A stretch of DNA of 29,173 nt from the NCBI GenBank assembly GCA_900761995.1, contig CAAFEY010000095.1, positions 1 to 29,173 of the forward strand. The letters run 5' to 3'. How positions within the stretch are numbered: position 1 is the stretch's first letter; the number at the start of each line of letters is the position of its first letter. Shown here piece by piece: positions 14,891 to 22,989 of the stretch. The notes below the pieces were generated by a model, which ran no database searches, was not told the origin of the DNA, and saw only the letters and a program-made list of their open reading frames with translations. The position numbers and the translations under genes were made by a program. Source of the DNA: an uncultured Collinsella sp. Its GTDB lineage: Bacteria; Actinomycetota; Coriobacteriia; Coriobacteriales; Coriobacteriaceae.

Positions 14891-17548
14891 ATGAGTGCTG
14901 ACTACCCGTCAATGACTACGGCTGAGATTCGCTCTAAGTTCCTCAACTTCTTTGAGGAGCGCGGTCTTAAGCTCTATCCTTCTTCGTCCCTCGTCCCCGA
15001 CGATCCTTCGCTGCTGCTTGCCAACGCCGGCATGAACCAGTTTAAGGAGTATTACCAGGGCAAGAAGACCATGAAGGAGATCGGCGCAATCTCTTGCCAG
15101 AAGTGCGTCCGCACCAACGACATCGATTGCATCGGCGAGGACGGCCGTCACCTGTCCTTCTTTGAGATGCTCGGCGACTTCTCCTTTGGTGGCGTCTCCA
15201 AGCAGCAGGCCTGCGCTTGGGCCTTTGAGCTCATTACCAAGGAGTTCAAGCTGCCGCTCGATCGCCTGTACTTTACCGTCTTTACCGAGGACGACGAGAC
15301 CCATGACGTGTGGCGCTCCCTGGGCGTTGCCGAGGATCACATCTCCCGCCTGGGCGAGGACGACAACTTCTGGGCCGCTGGCCCCACCGGCCCCTGCGGT
15401 CCGTGCTCCGAGATCTACTTTGACATGGGCGAGGAGGTCGGCTGCGGCAGCCCCGACTGCAAGCCCGGCTGCGACTGCGACCGCTTCCTGGAGTTCTGGA
15501 ATCTCGTCTTTACCCAGTACGACCGCCAGGAGGACGGCTCCATGCCGGAGCTGCCGCACCGCAACCTCGATACGGGCATGGGTCTGGAGCGCATGGCCGC
15601 CATCATGCAGCACAAGACCGCTAATTACGACGGCGATCTGATGCAGCACCTCATCAAGCTGGGCGAGAAGATCAGCGGCAAGACCTATGACGCCGACGAT
15701 TACTCCGGTGCCAGCCGCTCCCTGCGCATCATCGCGGATCACTCTCGTGCCGTCGATTTTATGATCTCGGACGGCATTCTCCCCGGTAACGAGGGTCGCG
15801 AGTACGTCCTTCGCCGCCTGCTCCGCCGCGCCGTGTTCCACGGTCGCCTGCTGGGCATCGAGGGCGCCTTCCTGACCAAGTTCATTGACGAGGTCAACGC
15901 CCAGATGGGCGAGGCCTATCCCGAGCTGCTCAAGAACGTCGCGCTCGTTAAGGGTATCGTCGCTTCCGAGGAGGAGCGTTTCTCCACGACGCTCGACAAC
16001 GGTCGCGTCTACCTGGACGAGGCCCTGGCCGCGCTTGCCGAGGGTACTGTCCTTCCGGGCGACGTTGCCTTTAAGCTGCACGACACCTTTGGTTTCCCCA
16101 TCGACCTGACCGTCGAGATCGCCGGCGCCGCTGGCCACGACGTCGATATGGACGGCTTCACCGCTTGCATGGAGGACCAGAAGGCCCGCGCTCGCGCCAA
16201 CGCCAAGGGCGATGCTTGGGGCAGCTTCAACGACGTGTGGGTCGAGCTTTCCGACAAGGTTGCCGCGACCGAGTTCGACGGCTATGACAACGACGTCATC
16301 GAGAGCGCCAAGGTTGTCGCCATCGTTCGCAATGGCGAGTCCGTCGAGTCCGCTGCCGTGGGCGAGGACGTCGAGGTCGTGCTCGACCGCACCCCGTTCT
16401 ACGCCGAGATGGGTGGCCAGCAGGGCGATGCCGGCGAGCTTTCCGCCGAGGGCGTTGCGCTGACCGTTTCCGATACCAAGAACCACAATGGCCTGTATGC
16501 TCACGTCGCACACGTTGCCGAGGGCACGTTGACCGTCGGTGCTACCGTGACCGCCGCGCTCGACGCCGAGCGCCGTGGCTTCCTGCGTCGCAACCACACC
16601 GCCACGCACCTGCTCGACGCCGCGCTTAAGCAGGTCCTGGGCGAGCATGTCTCCCAGGCTGGCTCGCTGGTGACGCCCGAGCACCTGCGCTTTGACTTCA
16701 CGCACTTCGAGGCCCTGTCCTCCGAGCAGCTCCAGGCTGTCGAGGACCTGGTCAACCAGCAAATCTTCGCTTCCAAGCCGGTCGTGACCCGTGTTATGGG
16801 CATCGACGAGGCTAAGGCTGCCGGCGCTGTCGCTCTGTTTGGTGAGAAGTACGGCGATGTCGTCCGCGTTGTCTCCGTGGGCGCCGAGGACCAGCCGTTC
16901 TCCCGTGAGCTCTGCGGTGGCACCCATGCCGCCAACACCGCCGAGATCGGCCTGTTCAAGATCATTTCCGAGTCCTCTACGGGCTCCAACGTCCGCCGTA
17001 TTGAGGCCGTGACCTCTAAGGGTGTTCTCGACTATATGGCCGACCGTCTGGCGCTCGTCGACGCCGCCGCTACTGCGCTCAAGTGTCGCGTGGATGAGGT
17101 TCCCGCCCGCGTGGAGAACCTGCAGGCCGAGCTGCGCGAGACTTCCAACAAGCTCAAGAAGGCACTGACCGGTGGCTCCTCCGATGCCATTTCCGGCGCC
17201 ATCGAGGGCGCCGTCGAGCTCGACGGTTACAAGCTCGTCGTCGCTGAGCTCCAGGGCCTTGAGGCTGCCGACCTGCGAAACGTCTGGGATACTGTGCACC
17301 AGAAGGTCGCCGGTCCTGTCGCTTGTGTCGTCGCCAGCGTGACTGAGAAGGGCACACCGGCCCTGCTCGCCGCCGGCTCCGATGACGCCGTGAAGGCCGG
17401 TTTCCACGCCGGTAACGTGATCAAGCAGATCGCGGGCCTGGTCGACGGTCGCGGTGGCGGCCGTCCCAACATGGCCCAGGCCGGTGGCAAGAATGCCGCC
17501 GGCATCGCCGATGCCCTCGCGGCCGCTAAGACCGCGCTCGGCGCCTAA
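14891..17548 (+). CDS. alaS: Alanyl-tRNA synthetase
   Basis: This 885-aa class IIc synthetase charges tRNA-Ala and edits mischarged Ser or Gly. The N-terminal catalytic domain begins RSKFLNFFEERG and contains FEMLGDFSFGG and the motif 2 and 3 regions. The editing domain has the zinc-binding HTATH (His569, His573) and CGGTH (Cys675, His679). The C-Ala domain ends with the conserved GRGGGRPNMAQAGG. Length is normal. The ATG at 14891 is preceded by GAGGAG at 9 nt and yields MSADYPSMTTAEIRSKFL; an earlier in-frame start would run back through the terminator and is rejected. No T-box is present: the leader is too short. It is the first gene of an operon with ruvX and mltG. Confidence 0.97.
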   Translation: MSADYPSMTTAEIRSKFLNFFEERGLKLYPSSSLVPDDPSLLLANAGMNQFKEYYQGKKTMKEIGAISCQKCVRTNDIDCIGEDGRHLSFFEMLGDFSFGGVSKQQACAWAFELITKEFKLPLDRLYFTVFTEDDETHDVWRSLGVAEDHISRLGEDDNFWAAGPTGPCGPCSEIYFDMGEEVGCGSPDCKPGCDCDRFLEFWNLVFTQYDRQEDGSMPELPHRNLDTGMGLERMAAIMQHKTANYDGDLMQHLIKLGEKISGKTYDADDYSGASRSLRIIADHSRAVDFMISDGILPGNEGREYVLRRLLRRAVFHGRLLGIEGAFLTKFIDEVNAQMGEAYPELLKNVALVKGIVASEEERFSTTLDNGRVYLDEALAALAEGTVLPGDVAFKLHDTFGFPIDLTVEIAGAAGHDVDMDGFTACMEDQKARARANAKGDAWGSFNDVWVELSDKVAATEFDGYDNDVIESAKVVAIVRNGESVESAAVGEDVEVVLDRTPFYAEMGGQQGDAGELSAEGVALTVSDTKNHNGLYAHVAHVAEGTLTVGATVTAALDAERRGFLRRNHTATHLLDAALKQVLGEHVSQAGSLVTPEHLRFDFTHFEALSSEQLQAVEDLVNQQIFASKPVVTRVMGIDEAKAAGAVALFGEKYGDVVRVVSVGAEDQPFSRELCGGTHAANTAEIGLFKIISESSTGSNVRRIEAVTSKGVLDYMADRLALVDAAATALKCRVDEVPARVENLQAELRETSNKLKKALTGGSSDAISGAIEGAVELDGYKLVVAELQGLEAADLRNVWDTVHQKVAGPVACVVASVTEKGTPALLAAGSDDAVKAGFHAGNVIKQIAGLVDGRGGGRPNMAQAGGKNAAGIADALAAAKTALGA

Positions 17549-17565
17549 GAATCTAGGTAGTCGCT

Positions 17566-17994
17566 GTGGTCGTGCTTGCGCTGGACATAGGGGAGACCAG
17601 GATCGGTATCGCCGTCTCGAGCCGTGATGGCAAGATGGCGATGCCTGTCAAGGTGCTCCCGGCTGCAGAGGTCACCGGTATGGCCAAGACGTTCCGCTAC
17701 CTGGTCGAGGACTATGAGCCCGATATCCTGGTAAGTGGGCGTCCCCTGACCATGGCCGGTGAGCCCGGTCCCCAGGCCGAGCGTGTTGCCGCTGTTGCGC
17801 AAAAGATTGCCGACGAGCTCGATCTTCCGTTGGAGTTTGAGGACGAGCGTCTGTCCTCGCAAGAGGCCAAGCGTATCCTGCGCGAGCAGGGCCTCAACGA
17901 AAAGCAGATGAGGGGCAAGATCGACATGATTGCCGCCAGCCTGTTTTTGCAGACGTGGCTCGATCGTAAAAACGAGGAGGTCCAGCATGCCTAG
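17566..17994 (+). CDS. ruvX: Holliday junction resolvase-like YqgF/RuvX
   Basis: This 142-aa RNase H-fold nuclease is linked to 16S rRNA 5' end maturation and to Holliday junction resolution. The N-terminus LALDIGETRIGIAVS carries the first catalytic Asp (residue 7), and the later DERLSSQEAKRIL and KIDMIAASLFLQTWLD blocks are characteristic. The GTG at 17566 is the likely start; the second GTG at 17572 is possible, as the ribosome binding site (TAGGTAG) is weak. It lies 17 nt after alaS and overlaps mltG by 8 nt. The alaS-ruvX-mltG order is widespread in Gram-positive bacteria. Confidence 0.93.
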   Translation: MVVLALDIGETRIGIAVSSRDGKMAMPVKVLPAAEVTGMAKTFRYLVEDYEPDILVSGRPLTMAGEPGPQAERVAAVAQKIADELDLPLEFEDERLSSQEAKRILREQGLNEKQMRGKIDMIAASLFLQTWLDRKNEEVQHA

Positions 17995-19420
17995 CGCTTC
18001 CGATCCGCGCCAGCCGAATCGTACGCAGCAGCCGGCGTCGCGCCCTGCCCAGCCTGGCCAGCGTCCGGCACAGCCGACCCAGCGCGCAGCTCAATCTGCC
18101 GCGCGCCCGGTGCAGTCCTCCTCTCGTTCGGCCCAACCTGTTCAACGGACGGGTCAGCAGCCTTCTGCTCGTTCGGTTCAGTATCCGGCTTCTCACGCGG
18201 CTCAGCAGCCCGCTGCTCGTTCGGCTCAGCCTGCAGGCGGTGCTCGCTTTAAGCATCAGGCACCTACCCAGCGAACGCAGGCCCCCCAATCGCATTCGCA
18301 TCACGCTCGCGGTTCGCATGGCGTTGCTCCGGCGACTCGCTCGAGCTACAACACGCATGCTCGTCGCGGTGCTCAAAAGAAGAGTTCTCCGGTTCCTATG
18401 ATCATCGGCGTTGTGGTGGCCGTTATCGCGCTTGCTACTATCGCTTTCTTTGTCGTGCCTGCCGTCAAGGGCTTCTTTGCCGGTGAGGATACGAAGGTCA
18501 CGGCTGGTCAGCAGGTTACGGTGACCATTCCCGACGGTGCTTCGGGTGATGCAATCGCCTCGATTCTCTCCGAGAACCATATCGTCGAAAATCCCAAGGA
18601 TTACTACGCGGCGGTGAAAAAGCTCAACGCCGATATGTCGCTTAAGCCTGGCACCTACTCGTTCACCACGCTCATGGATGCGACCAAGGTTGTTCAGCAG
18701 CTCATGGAAGGTCCTAACGCGGGCTCCAATGCGCTGACTATCCCTGAGGGCCTGACGGTCGATCAAGTCGCCGACCGTGTGGCCCAGGCCTACGACAGCA
18801 TCTCTAAGGAAGACTTCCTCAACCAGGCTAAGGCCTCCAATTACGTGGATGACTATAGCTTCCTTAAGGGCGCCGCCAACGACTCGCTCGAGGGTTTCTT
18901 GTTCCCCAAGACCTATTCGTTGGGTGATTCGCCGACGGCCGATGACGTGATTCGCGCCATGCTCGATCAGTTTAAGACTGAGTACAAGTCGCTTGACTTT
19001 GCGAGCTGCGAAGCCAAGATCAAGGAGCGCTACGGTGTGGAGATGTCCGACTACGACATCGTTAACTTGGCCTCTATCGTTGAGCGCGAGGGCCTCAACG
19101 CCGATCAACGTGCGCACGTGGCCTCGGTCTTCTACAACCGCCTTGCCGGCAAGCTCGACGGTCTGCGCTATCTCAACAGCGATGCGACCATGATGTATGT
19201 CACCGGTGGCGAGGTTACCGCCGACGACCTGCAGAGCGATAGCCCGTATAACACCTATAAGCACGAGGGCCTGCCACCCACGCCCATCTGCTCTCCGTCG
19301 CTCGAGGCACTCAAGGCCACGCTTGAGCCGACCGACTCCGATGACCTGTATTTCTACATTACGCAGGACGAGGAGTACTTCTCGCAAACCTACGAAGAGC
19401 ATCAACAGTCTTGGAATTAG
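17987..19420 (+). CDS. mltG: Endolytic murein transglycosylase MltG (YceG-like)
   Basis: This 477-aa enzyme cuts nascent peptidoglycan strands at the outer face of the membrane and so sets glycan length. The first ~130 residues are a cytoplasmic, disordered Gln/Pro/Ala/Ser/Arg-rich segment. One membrane helix follows (about 138-160). Extracellularly come a LysM-like part and the catalytic domain with LASIVEREG (catalytic Glu366), RYLNSDATMMYV and SPYNTYKHEGLPPTPI, all family hallmarks. GAGGAGG 6 nt upstream fixes the ATG at 17987. The disordered N-terminus is longer than in most relatives and is coded by imperfectly repeated DNA (18155-18181 and 18203-18229). The next gene begins right after its stop codon. 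Confidence 0.95.
   Translation: MPSASDPRQPNRTQQPASRPAQPGQRPAQPTQRAAQSAARPVQSSSRSAQPVQRTGQQPSARSVQYPASHAAQQPAARSAQPAGGARFKHQAPTQRTQAPQSHSHHARGSHGVAPATRSSYNTHARRGAQKKSSPVPMIIGVVVAVIALATIAFFVVPAVKGFFAGEDTKVTAGQQVTVTIPDGASGDAIASILSENHIVENPKDYYAAVKKLNADMSLKPGTYSFTTLMDATKVVQQLMEGPNAGSNALTIPEGLTVDQVADRVAQAYDSISKEDFLNQAKASNYVDDYSFLKGAANDSLEGFLFPKTYSLGDSPTADDVIRAMLDQFKTEYKSLDFASCEAKIKERYGVEMSDYDIVNLASIVEREGLNADQRAHVASVFYNRLAGKLDGLRYLNSDATMMYVTGGEVTADDLQSDSPYNTYKHEGLPPTPICSPSLEALKATLEPTDSDDLYFYITQDEEYFSQTYEEHQQSWN
18155..18229 (+). repeat. Imperfect 27-bp direct repeat in the mltG disordered region
   Basis: Two copies (18155-18181 and 18203-18229) share CAGCAGCC, GCTCGTTCGG and a final TCAG, differing at a few positions. 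They encode QQPSARSVQ and QQPAARSAQ. Such repeats can change copy number by slippage or recombination. Confidence 0.6.
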
Positions 19421-19421
19421 C

Positions 19422-19919
19422 ATGAGGATTTTTAGCCCCAAACGATACGTTGCCTCGGTCGATCGCATCGACCTTGATACCCTGTGGGCCGACGGCAAAC
19501 GCGCCATTCTGCTCGATCGCGATAACACTCTGGTGCCGCGCGACACCGAGCAGGTTCCCACTGCGGTTTCCGCTTGGCTCGACGCCGCCCGCGCCAAAGG
19601 CTTTAAGCTGTGCATGGTGTCCAACAACTGGCATCGCGACCAGGTCATGAGCTCTGCACGCGAGCTGGGACTCGAGGCCATTAGCCACGCCATGAAGCCC
19701 GCCCCGTTTGCCTTGAAGGCGGGTCTTAAGCGCCTCGGCGCCACGGCAGACGAGGCGGTGCTGATCGGCGATCAGCTGTACACGGACGTGTGGAGCGGTA
19801 ATTTTGCCGGCGTTGACACTATTCTGGTCAAGCCGCAGGCAACCCAGGACCTGTGGTACACGCAGATCTTCCGTATCTTTGAGCGCCGGGCCCTGCGCGA
19901 CCTTCCCTGCGAGGAATAG
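19422..19919 (+). CDS. YqeG family HAD-type phosphatase
   Basis: This 165-aa protein is a haloacid dehalogenase-fold phosphatase of the YqeG (HAD IIIA) group, whose physiological substrate is not established in general. Motif I is LLDRDNTLV with the nucleophile Asp32 and acid/base Asp34, motif II is the Ser-Asn-Asn in MVSNNWHRD, the motif III Lys lies in AMKPAPF, and motif IV is LIGDQLYTDVW. All catalytic residues are present. The ATG at 19422 follows the mltG stop codon by one base. In Bacillus the homologue also sits close to shikimate pathway genes, and here aroK is next. Confidence 0.88.
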   Translation: MRIFSPKRYVASVDRIDLDTLWADGKRAILLDRDNTLVPRDTEQVPTAVSAWLDAARAKGFKLCMVSNNWHRDQVMSSARELGLEAISHAMKPAPFALKAGLKRLGATADEAVLIGDQLYTDVWSGNFAGVDTILVKPQATQDLWYTQIFRIFERRALRDLPCEE

Positions 19920-19927
19920 GTTTCGCC

Positions 19928-20461
19928 ATGTCTCAGCACATCAAACACGGCTGCGACCATATTTTCTTTATCGGCTTTTTGGGCGCGGGCAAATCGACGC
20001 TCGCGCGCAACGTCGGCACTATGTTCAAGCGGCGTTTTATCGATACCGATCGTTTGGTTGTGCGTCGATGTGGCAAGTCGGTGACCGAGATATTTGAGAC
20101 CGAGGGCGAGGATCGTTTTCGCGAGCTTGAGACCTCGGCACTCCGTTCGCTTCAAAGCGAGCGCAGCCTGCTGGTGTCGTGCGGGGGTGGCATCGTCGAG
20201 ACGCCGGTGAACATTGAACTGATGCACGAGATGGGTACATGCGTGTACCTCGAAGGCGACTTTGAGGACTCGTTGCGCCAGATTCGCCGTTCTGATACCC
20301 GGCCCGATTTCCGCTCGCCCGAGCATGCTGCGCGCCTGTTTGAGCATCGCCGTCCGCTGTATCGCCAGGCCGCCGATATTACCCTTGATATTCGCAACAA
20401 GTCCTTCGAGGACGTTTCCTACCTTTGTGCCGAGATGCTTTTGGAGCGTGGACTGCTATGA
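19928..20461 (+). CDS. aroK: Shikimate kinase
   Basis: This 177-aa P-loop kinase phosphorylates shikimate at the 3-position in aromatic amino acid synthesis. The P-loop GFLGAGKST carries Lys22; the shikimate-binding DTDR (Asp39, Asp41), FRELE with its Arg, the CGGG motif, and HRRPLYRQAAD with the lid and RPxY region are all intact. Length is normal. Its stop overlaps the following aroB-like gene (ATGA), so the two are coupled. In contrast to that neighbour, nothing in AroK looks degraded. Confidence 0.93.
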   Translation: MSQHIKHGCDHIFFIGFLGAGKSTLARNVGTMFKRRFIDTDRLVVRRCGKSVTEIFETEGEDRFRELETSALRSLQSERSLLVSCGGGIVETPVNIELMHEMGTCVYLEGDFEDSLRQIRRSDTRPDFRSPEHAARLFEHRRPLYRQAADITLDIRNKSFEDVSYLCAEMLLERGLL

Positions 20462-21567
20462 TTCGCCGTCAACTGATCAATTTCCAAAACCGCAGCGTCG
20501 ATGTCCGTGTCGGATTGGGCGCGTTCGATGAGCTGCCGCGCATGTTTGCCTCGGTTGTGGGCAAGCCTAAGCGCGCGATGGTGGTTTGGAACGACGCCAC
20601 ATCCGAGCGTTTTGGCGAGGCTGTCGAGCATGCACTGGTTGACGCCGGTTTTGCTGTGTCGTTGCTCGTCCTCGAGGTTTCGCCTGCCGGTGCTACGCTG
20701 GTCGATGCCGATACCGTCTTTGGCGCCCTGTCGGCTAATGGCATTACCTGTGACGATCTCGTTGTCGCTGTCGGCGACACGGCGACCTGCTCAGTCGTTT
20801 GCTGGTGTGCCAATCAGTGGTGCGGTCGCACCGAGTGCGCCTTGCTGCCGACGACGTTTGACGCCATGCTCACGGTCGCGACGACCATGAAGCCGCTCGT
20901 TGCCTCGTCGGCGAATGCGCTTCCCGCTATCGCGTTCCGTCCCGAGCCGGGCTTGGTCGTGTGTGACCTTGATCTTGTTCGCGAGGCGGACCCCGATGAC
21001 CTCAAACTCGGCTATGTGGTACTTGCTGGCACCATGCTTTCGAGCAGCAAGTCCCGCTGGAATCAGTTTACCGAGACCGTCCCCGAGATTCTCGCGGGCG
21101 AGGAGGTCGCGCTCGTCAATGCCGTTCAGTGGTCTCAGACTGCCCGCAAGGACGTACTGATGGCCACGAACCCGAGTGCCCGCCATGCGCTCGATTTTGG
21201 CAAGATGGGGGAGCGTACCCTGCGCGCCTGCCTGGGTAAAGCCGCGGCGCAGGTTCCTGCCTACCAGCTTCTGTCTGAGGGCATGCGCTTTGAGGTGCGC
21301 CTAGCACATGATGCCTGCGACTTTGATATCGATTACGTCTTTGAGGTCGATGACTGCCTGGAGGACTTTGGTATCGAGGAGCTCGCCTTCGATCTGGAGC
21401 CTGCCGCATATATCGAGGAGTTCCGCAGGCAGCAGTTTGCCCGCTCGAACCGTAGTATGTTGCCACTGCCCGCGGCGCTCGGCGCCATTCGTCTAACGAA
21501 CGTTGAGGACGAGGTCCTCGACCGCCATGCTCACGCCTACTTGGCTTCTCGCAAAGAACTTCTCTAG
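20458..21567 (+). CDS. 3-dehydroquinate synthase-like protein, catalytic residues missing
   Basis: This 369-aa protein sits where aroB is expected, has AroB length, and its N-terminal part (VGLGAFDELPRMF, then a strand-helix Rossmann-like region to LVVAVGD) fits the family. The key blocks are changed, however. The GGGVxGD NAD loop is reduced to AVGD. The conserved GKTxxN region is replaced by TTMKPLVASSAN. GLAEVIKYG, with its metal-binding Glu, reads GYVVLAGTM. NxGHTxGHAxE, with a metal-binding His, reads DFGKMGERTLRAC, and the HGE block reads LSEG. Only LPTT is clearly kept. The frame is open and codon use is like the neighbours, so it is not a fresh pseudogene. The 4-nt overlap with aroK supports the assignment. 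A repurposed or non-catalytic AroB relative is the best reading. Confidence 0.6.
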   Translation: MIRRQLINFQNRSVDVRVGLGAFDELPRMFASVVGKPKRAMVVWNDATSERFGEAVEHALVDAGFAVSLLVLEVSPAGATLVDADTVFGALSANGITCDDLVVAVGDTATCSVVCWCANQWCGRTECALLPTTFDAMLTVATTMKPLVASSANALPAIAFRPEPGLVVCDLDLVREADPDDLKLGYVVLAGTMLSSSKSRWNQFTETVPEILAGEEVALVNAVQWSQTARKDVLMATNPSARHALDFGKMGERTLRACLGKAAAQVPAYQLLSEGMRFEVRLAHDACDFDIDYVFEVDDCLEDFGIEELAFDLEPAAYIEEFRRQQFARSNRSMLPLPAALGAIRLTNVEDEVLDRHAHAYLASRKELL

Positions 21568-21573
21568 GATTTA

Positions 21574-21599
21574 TTGACATACATCGTCTTTCGTATCAT
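21574..21599 (+). promoter_or_regulatory. Candidate promoter of the M24 peptidase gene
   Basis: A perfect TTGACA (21574-21579) is followed by TATCAT (21594-21599). The 14-nt spacer is short, so activity is uncertain, but no other promoter-like pair is seen in this 132-nt gap. Confidence 0.4.
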
Positions 21600-21627
21600 G
21601 TTGAGGGGCGAGTTTCCAATCGGTTGC

Positions 21628-21643
21628 GAATCGCGCGCGATTC
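21628..21643. promoter_or_regulatory. Perfect 16-bp palindrome, possible operator
   Basis: GAATCGCGCGCGATTC is fully self-complementary. It lies about 30 nt after the candidate -10 and 56 nt before the peptidase start codon, in the untranslated leader. It could bind a dimeric regulator or form a small RNA hairpin; no T-run follows. Confidence 0.4.
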
Positions 21644-21699
21644 CGTCGTTCGGTTGAGACCCGTTCCGTCTTTATAGAGACAACAAGAAAGGAATCTGC

Positions 21700-22830
21700 A
21701 TGTCAGAGTTTGCTGCCGGTCCCGCCGGTCGTATCGAGCGTGTCCGTGCCCTGATGGTTGAGCGTGGCTACGACGCTATCGTGGTGCGCGACGAGGCCAA
21801 CCTTCGTTGGCTTACGGGCGTCAAGGGCGTCTTCGATTACACCTTCGAGTTCCCGCATGCTGCGTTTATTACGGCCGACCAGTGCCTGTTCCATACCGAC
21901 TCGCGCTATCTCAACAGCTTTGAGGAGAACACGCCCGCCGGCAGCCCCTGGGTTTACGACATGGACGAGGGCACCATCTCCGGTTGGGTCGCCGGCAAGA
22001 TCGCGGCCAACAAGTGCCGCGTCTGCGCTGTCGAGGACGACATGCAGATCAATTTCTACCAGGGTATTCAGCGTGGCCTGGAGGACCGCTCCGTTGCCTG
22101 CATGCTGCCGCAGATGCATGACGACATCCGTAAGATGCGCGCCATCAAGGACGCCGAGGAGATCGACCTCATGCGCCACGCGCAATCGATCACCGACGCC
22201 GCCTTCCAGCACATGCTCGGCTATATTAAGCCCGGTATGACCGAGAAGCAGGTCCGCAACGAGCTCGAGAACTTTATGTTCGCTAACGGTGCCGACAGCC
22301 TGGCCTTCGGCTCCATCGTCGCGAGCGGTCCCAACACCGCCAATCCGCATGCCGTCCCGAGTGACCGTGTGATCGAGAAGGGCGACTTCGTTCTCATGGA
22401 TTATGGCGCGGGCTACTGCGACTATCGCTCCGATATGACGCGTACCGTCGTGATGGGCGAGCCCACGCAAGAACAGCTCGACCTGTACGCGCTCGTGCGC
22501 CGTACGCACGAGGAGTGCGTCGCCGCCATCCATCCGGGCGTCGAGGGCAATGACATTTTCAAGCTTTCCAAGAAGATCATTGGCGATGCCGGCTATGGCG
22601 ATTACTACAACCATGGTCTGGGCCACGGCGTGGGCATTGACATCCACGAGCTGCCCAACTTCAACCGCAGCAAGAATATCATCGAGGTCGGCTCGGTTAT
22701 CACCATGGAGCCCGGCGTCTACCTGCCCGGCGTGGGCGGCGTGCGTCTGGAGGACTACGGCGTGGTCACCGAGAACGGCTACGAGCCCTTCACCAAGACG
22801 CCGCATGACCTTCACGTCATCGATTGCTAG
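21700..22830 (+). CDS. Xaa-Pro aminopeptidase/dipeptidase, M24 family
   Basis: This 376-aa metallopeptidase releases N-terminal residues next to proline. It has an N-terminal creatinase-like domain (DAIVVRDEANLRWLTG) and a C-terminal pita-bread domain. All five metal ligands of M24 are visible: Asp234 (MDYGAGY), Asp245 (RSDMTRT), His309 (GLGHGVGIDIHE), Glu337 (MEPGVYLPG) and Glu351 (VRLEDYG). Length is typical for the YpdF/PepQ-type enzymes. AAAGGAA lies upstream of the ATG. It precedes efp, an arrangement common in Gram-positive bacteria, but a terminator and a new promoter separate them here. Confidence 0.92.
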   Translation: MSEFAAGPAGRIERVRALMVERGYDAIVVRDEANLRWLTGVKGVFDYTFEFPHAAFITADQCLFHTDSRYLNSFEENTPAGSPWVYDMDEGTISGWVAGKIAANKCRVCAVEDDMQINFYQGIQRGLEDRSVACMLPQMHDDIRKMRAIKDAEEIDLMRHAQSITDAAFQHMLGYIKPGMTEKQVRNELENFMFANGADSLAFGSIVASGPNTANPHAVPSDRVIEKGDFVLMDYGAGYCDYRSDMTRTVVMGEPTQEQLDLYALVRRTHEECVAAIHPGVEGNDIFKLSKKIIGDAGYGDYYNHGLGHGVGIDIHELPNFNRSKNIIEVGSVITMEPGVYLPGVGGVRLEDYGVVTENGYEPFTKTPHDLHVIDC

Positions 22831-22849
22831 CTCATTTCGATAGATTGTT

Positions 22850-22896
22850 GGGGCGGGACGTCCGGATCGATTCGGACGCCCCGCGTTCTCTTTTTA
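22850..22896 (+). terminator. Rho-independent terminator after the M24 peptidase gene
   Basis: CGGG-A-CGTCCG (from 22854) pairs with CGGACG-C-CCCG (to 22883) across an 8-nt loop, with one mismatch. TTCTCTTTTT follows. Confidence 0.75.
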
Positions 22897-22926
22897 TGCG
22901 CTCGCTGCAGGCGCCGTCTGCAAGTG

Positions 22927-22932
22927 TATAAT
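22927..22932 (+). promoter_or_regulatory. -10 element of the efp operon
   Basis: A consensus TATAAT lies 57 nt before the efp start codon and after the preceding terminator. The -35 is poor; CTGCAG at 22905-22910 (16-nt spacer) is the best fit. Confidence 0.5.
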
Positions 22933-22989
22933 TTCGGTCGTATGTAATTTGGACGCCTGTGCGTTCTGCCCATAAGAAGAAAGGTCGCT

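Noticed and set aside
14909..17407. 832-codon open frame antisense to alaS
   Set aside because: Same cause as the ileS antisense frame: a codon-bias shadow of a fully supported gene.
18155..18229. Possible CRISPR-like repeat
   Set aside because: Only two imperfect copies inside a coding region, encoding a low-complexity protein segment; no spacers of constant length.
17894..19744. 616-codon open frame antisense to mltG and yqeG
   Set aside because: Composition is that of a shadow frame: low-complexity Arg/Leu-rich sequence opposite the mltG disordered region.
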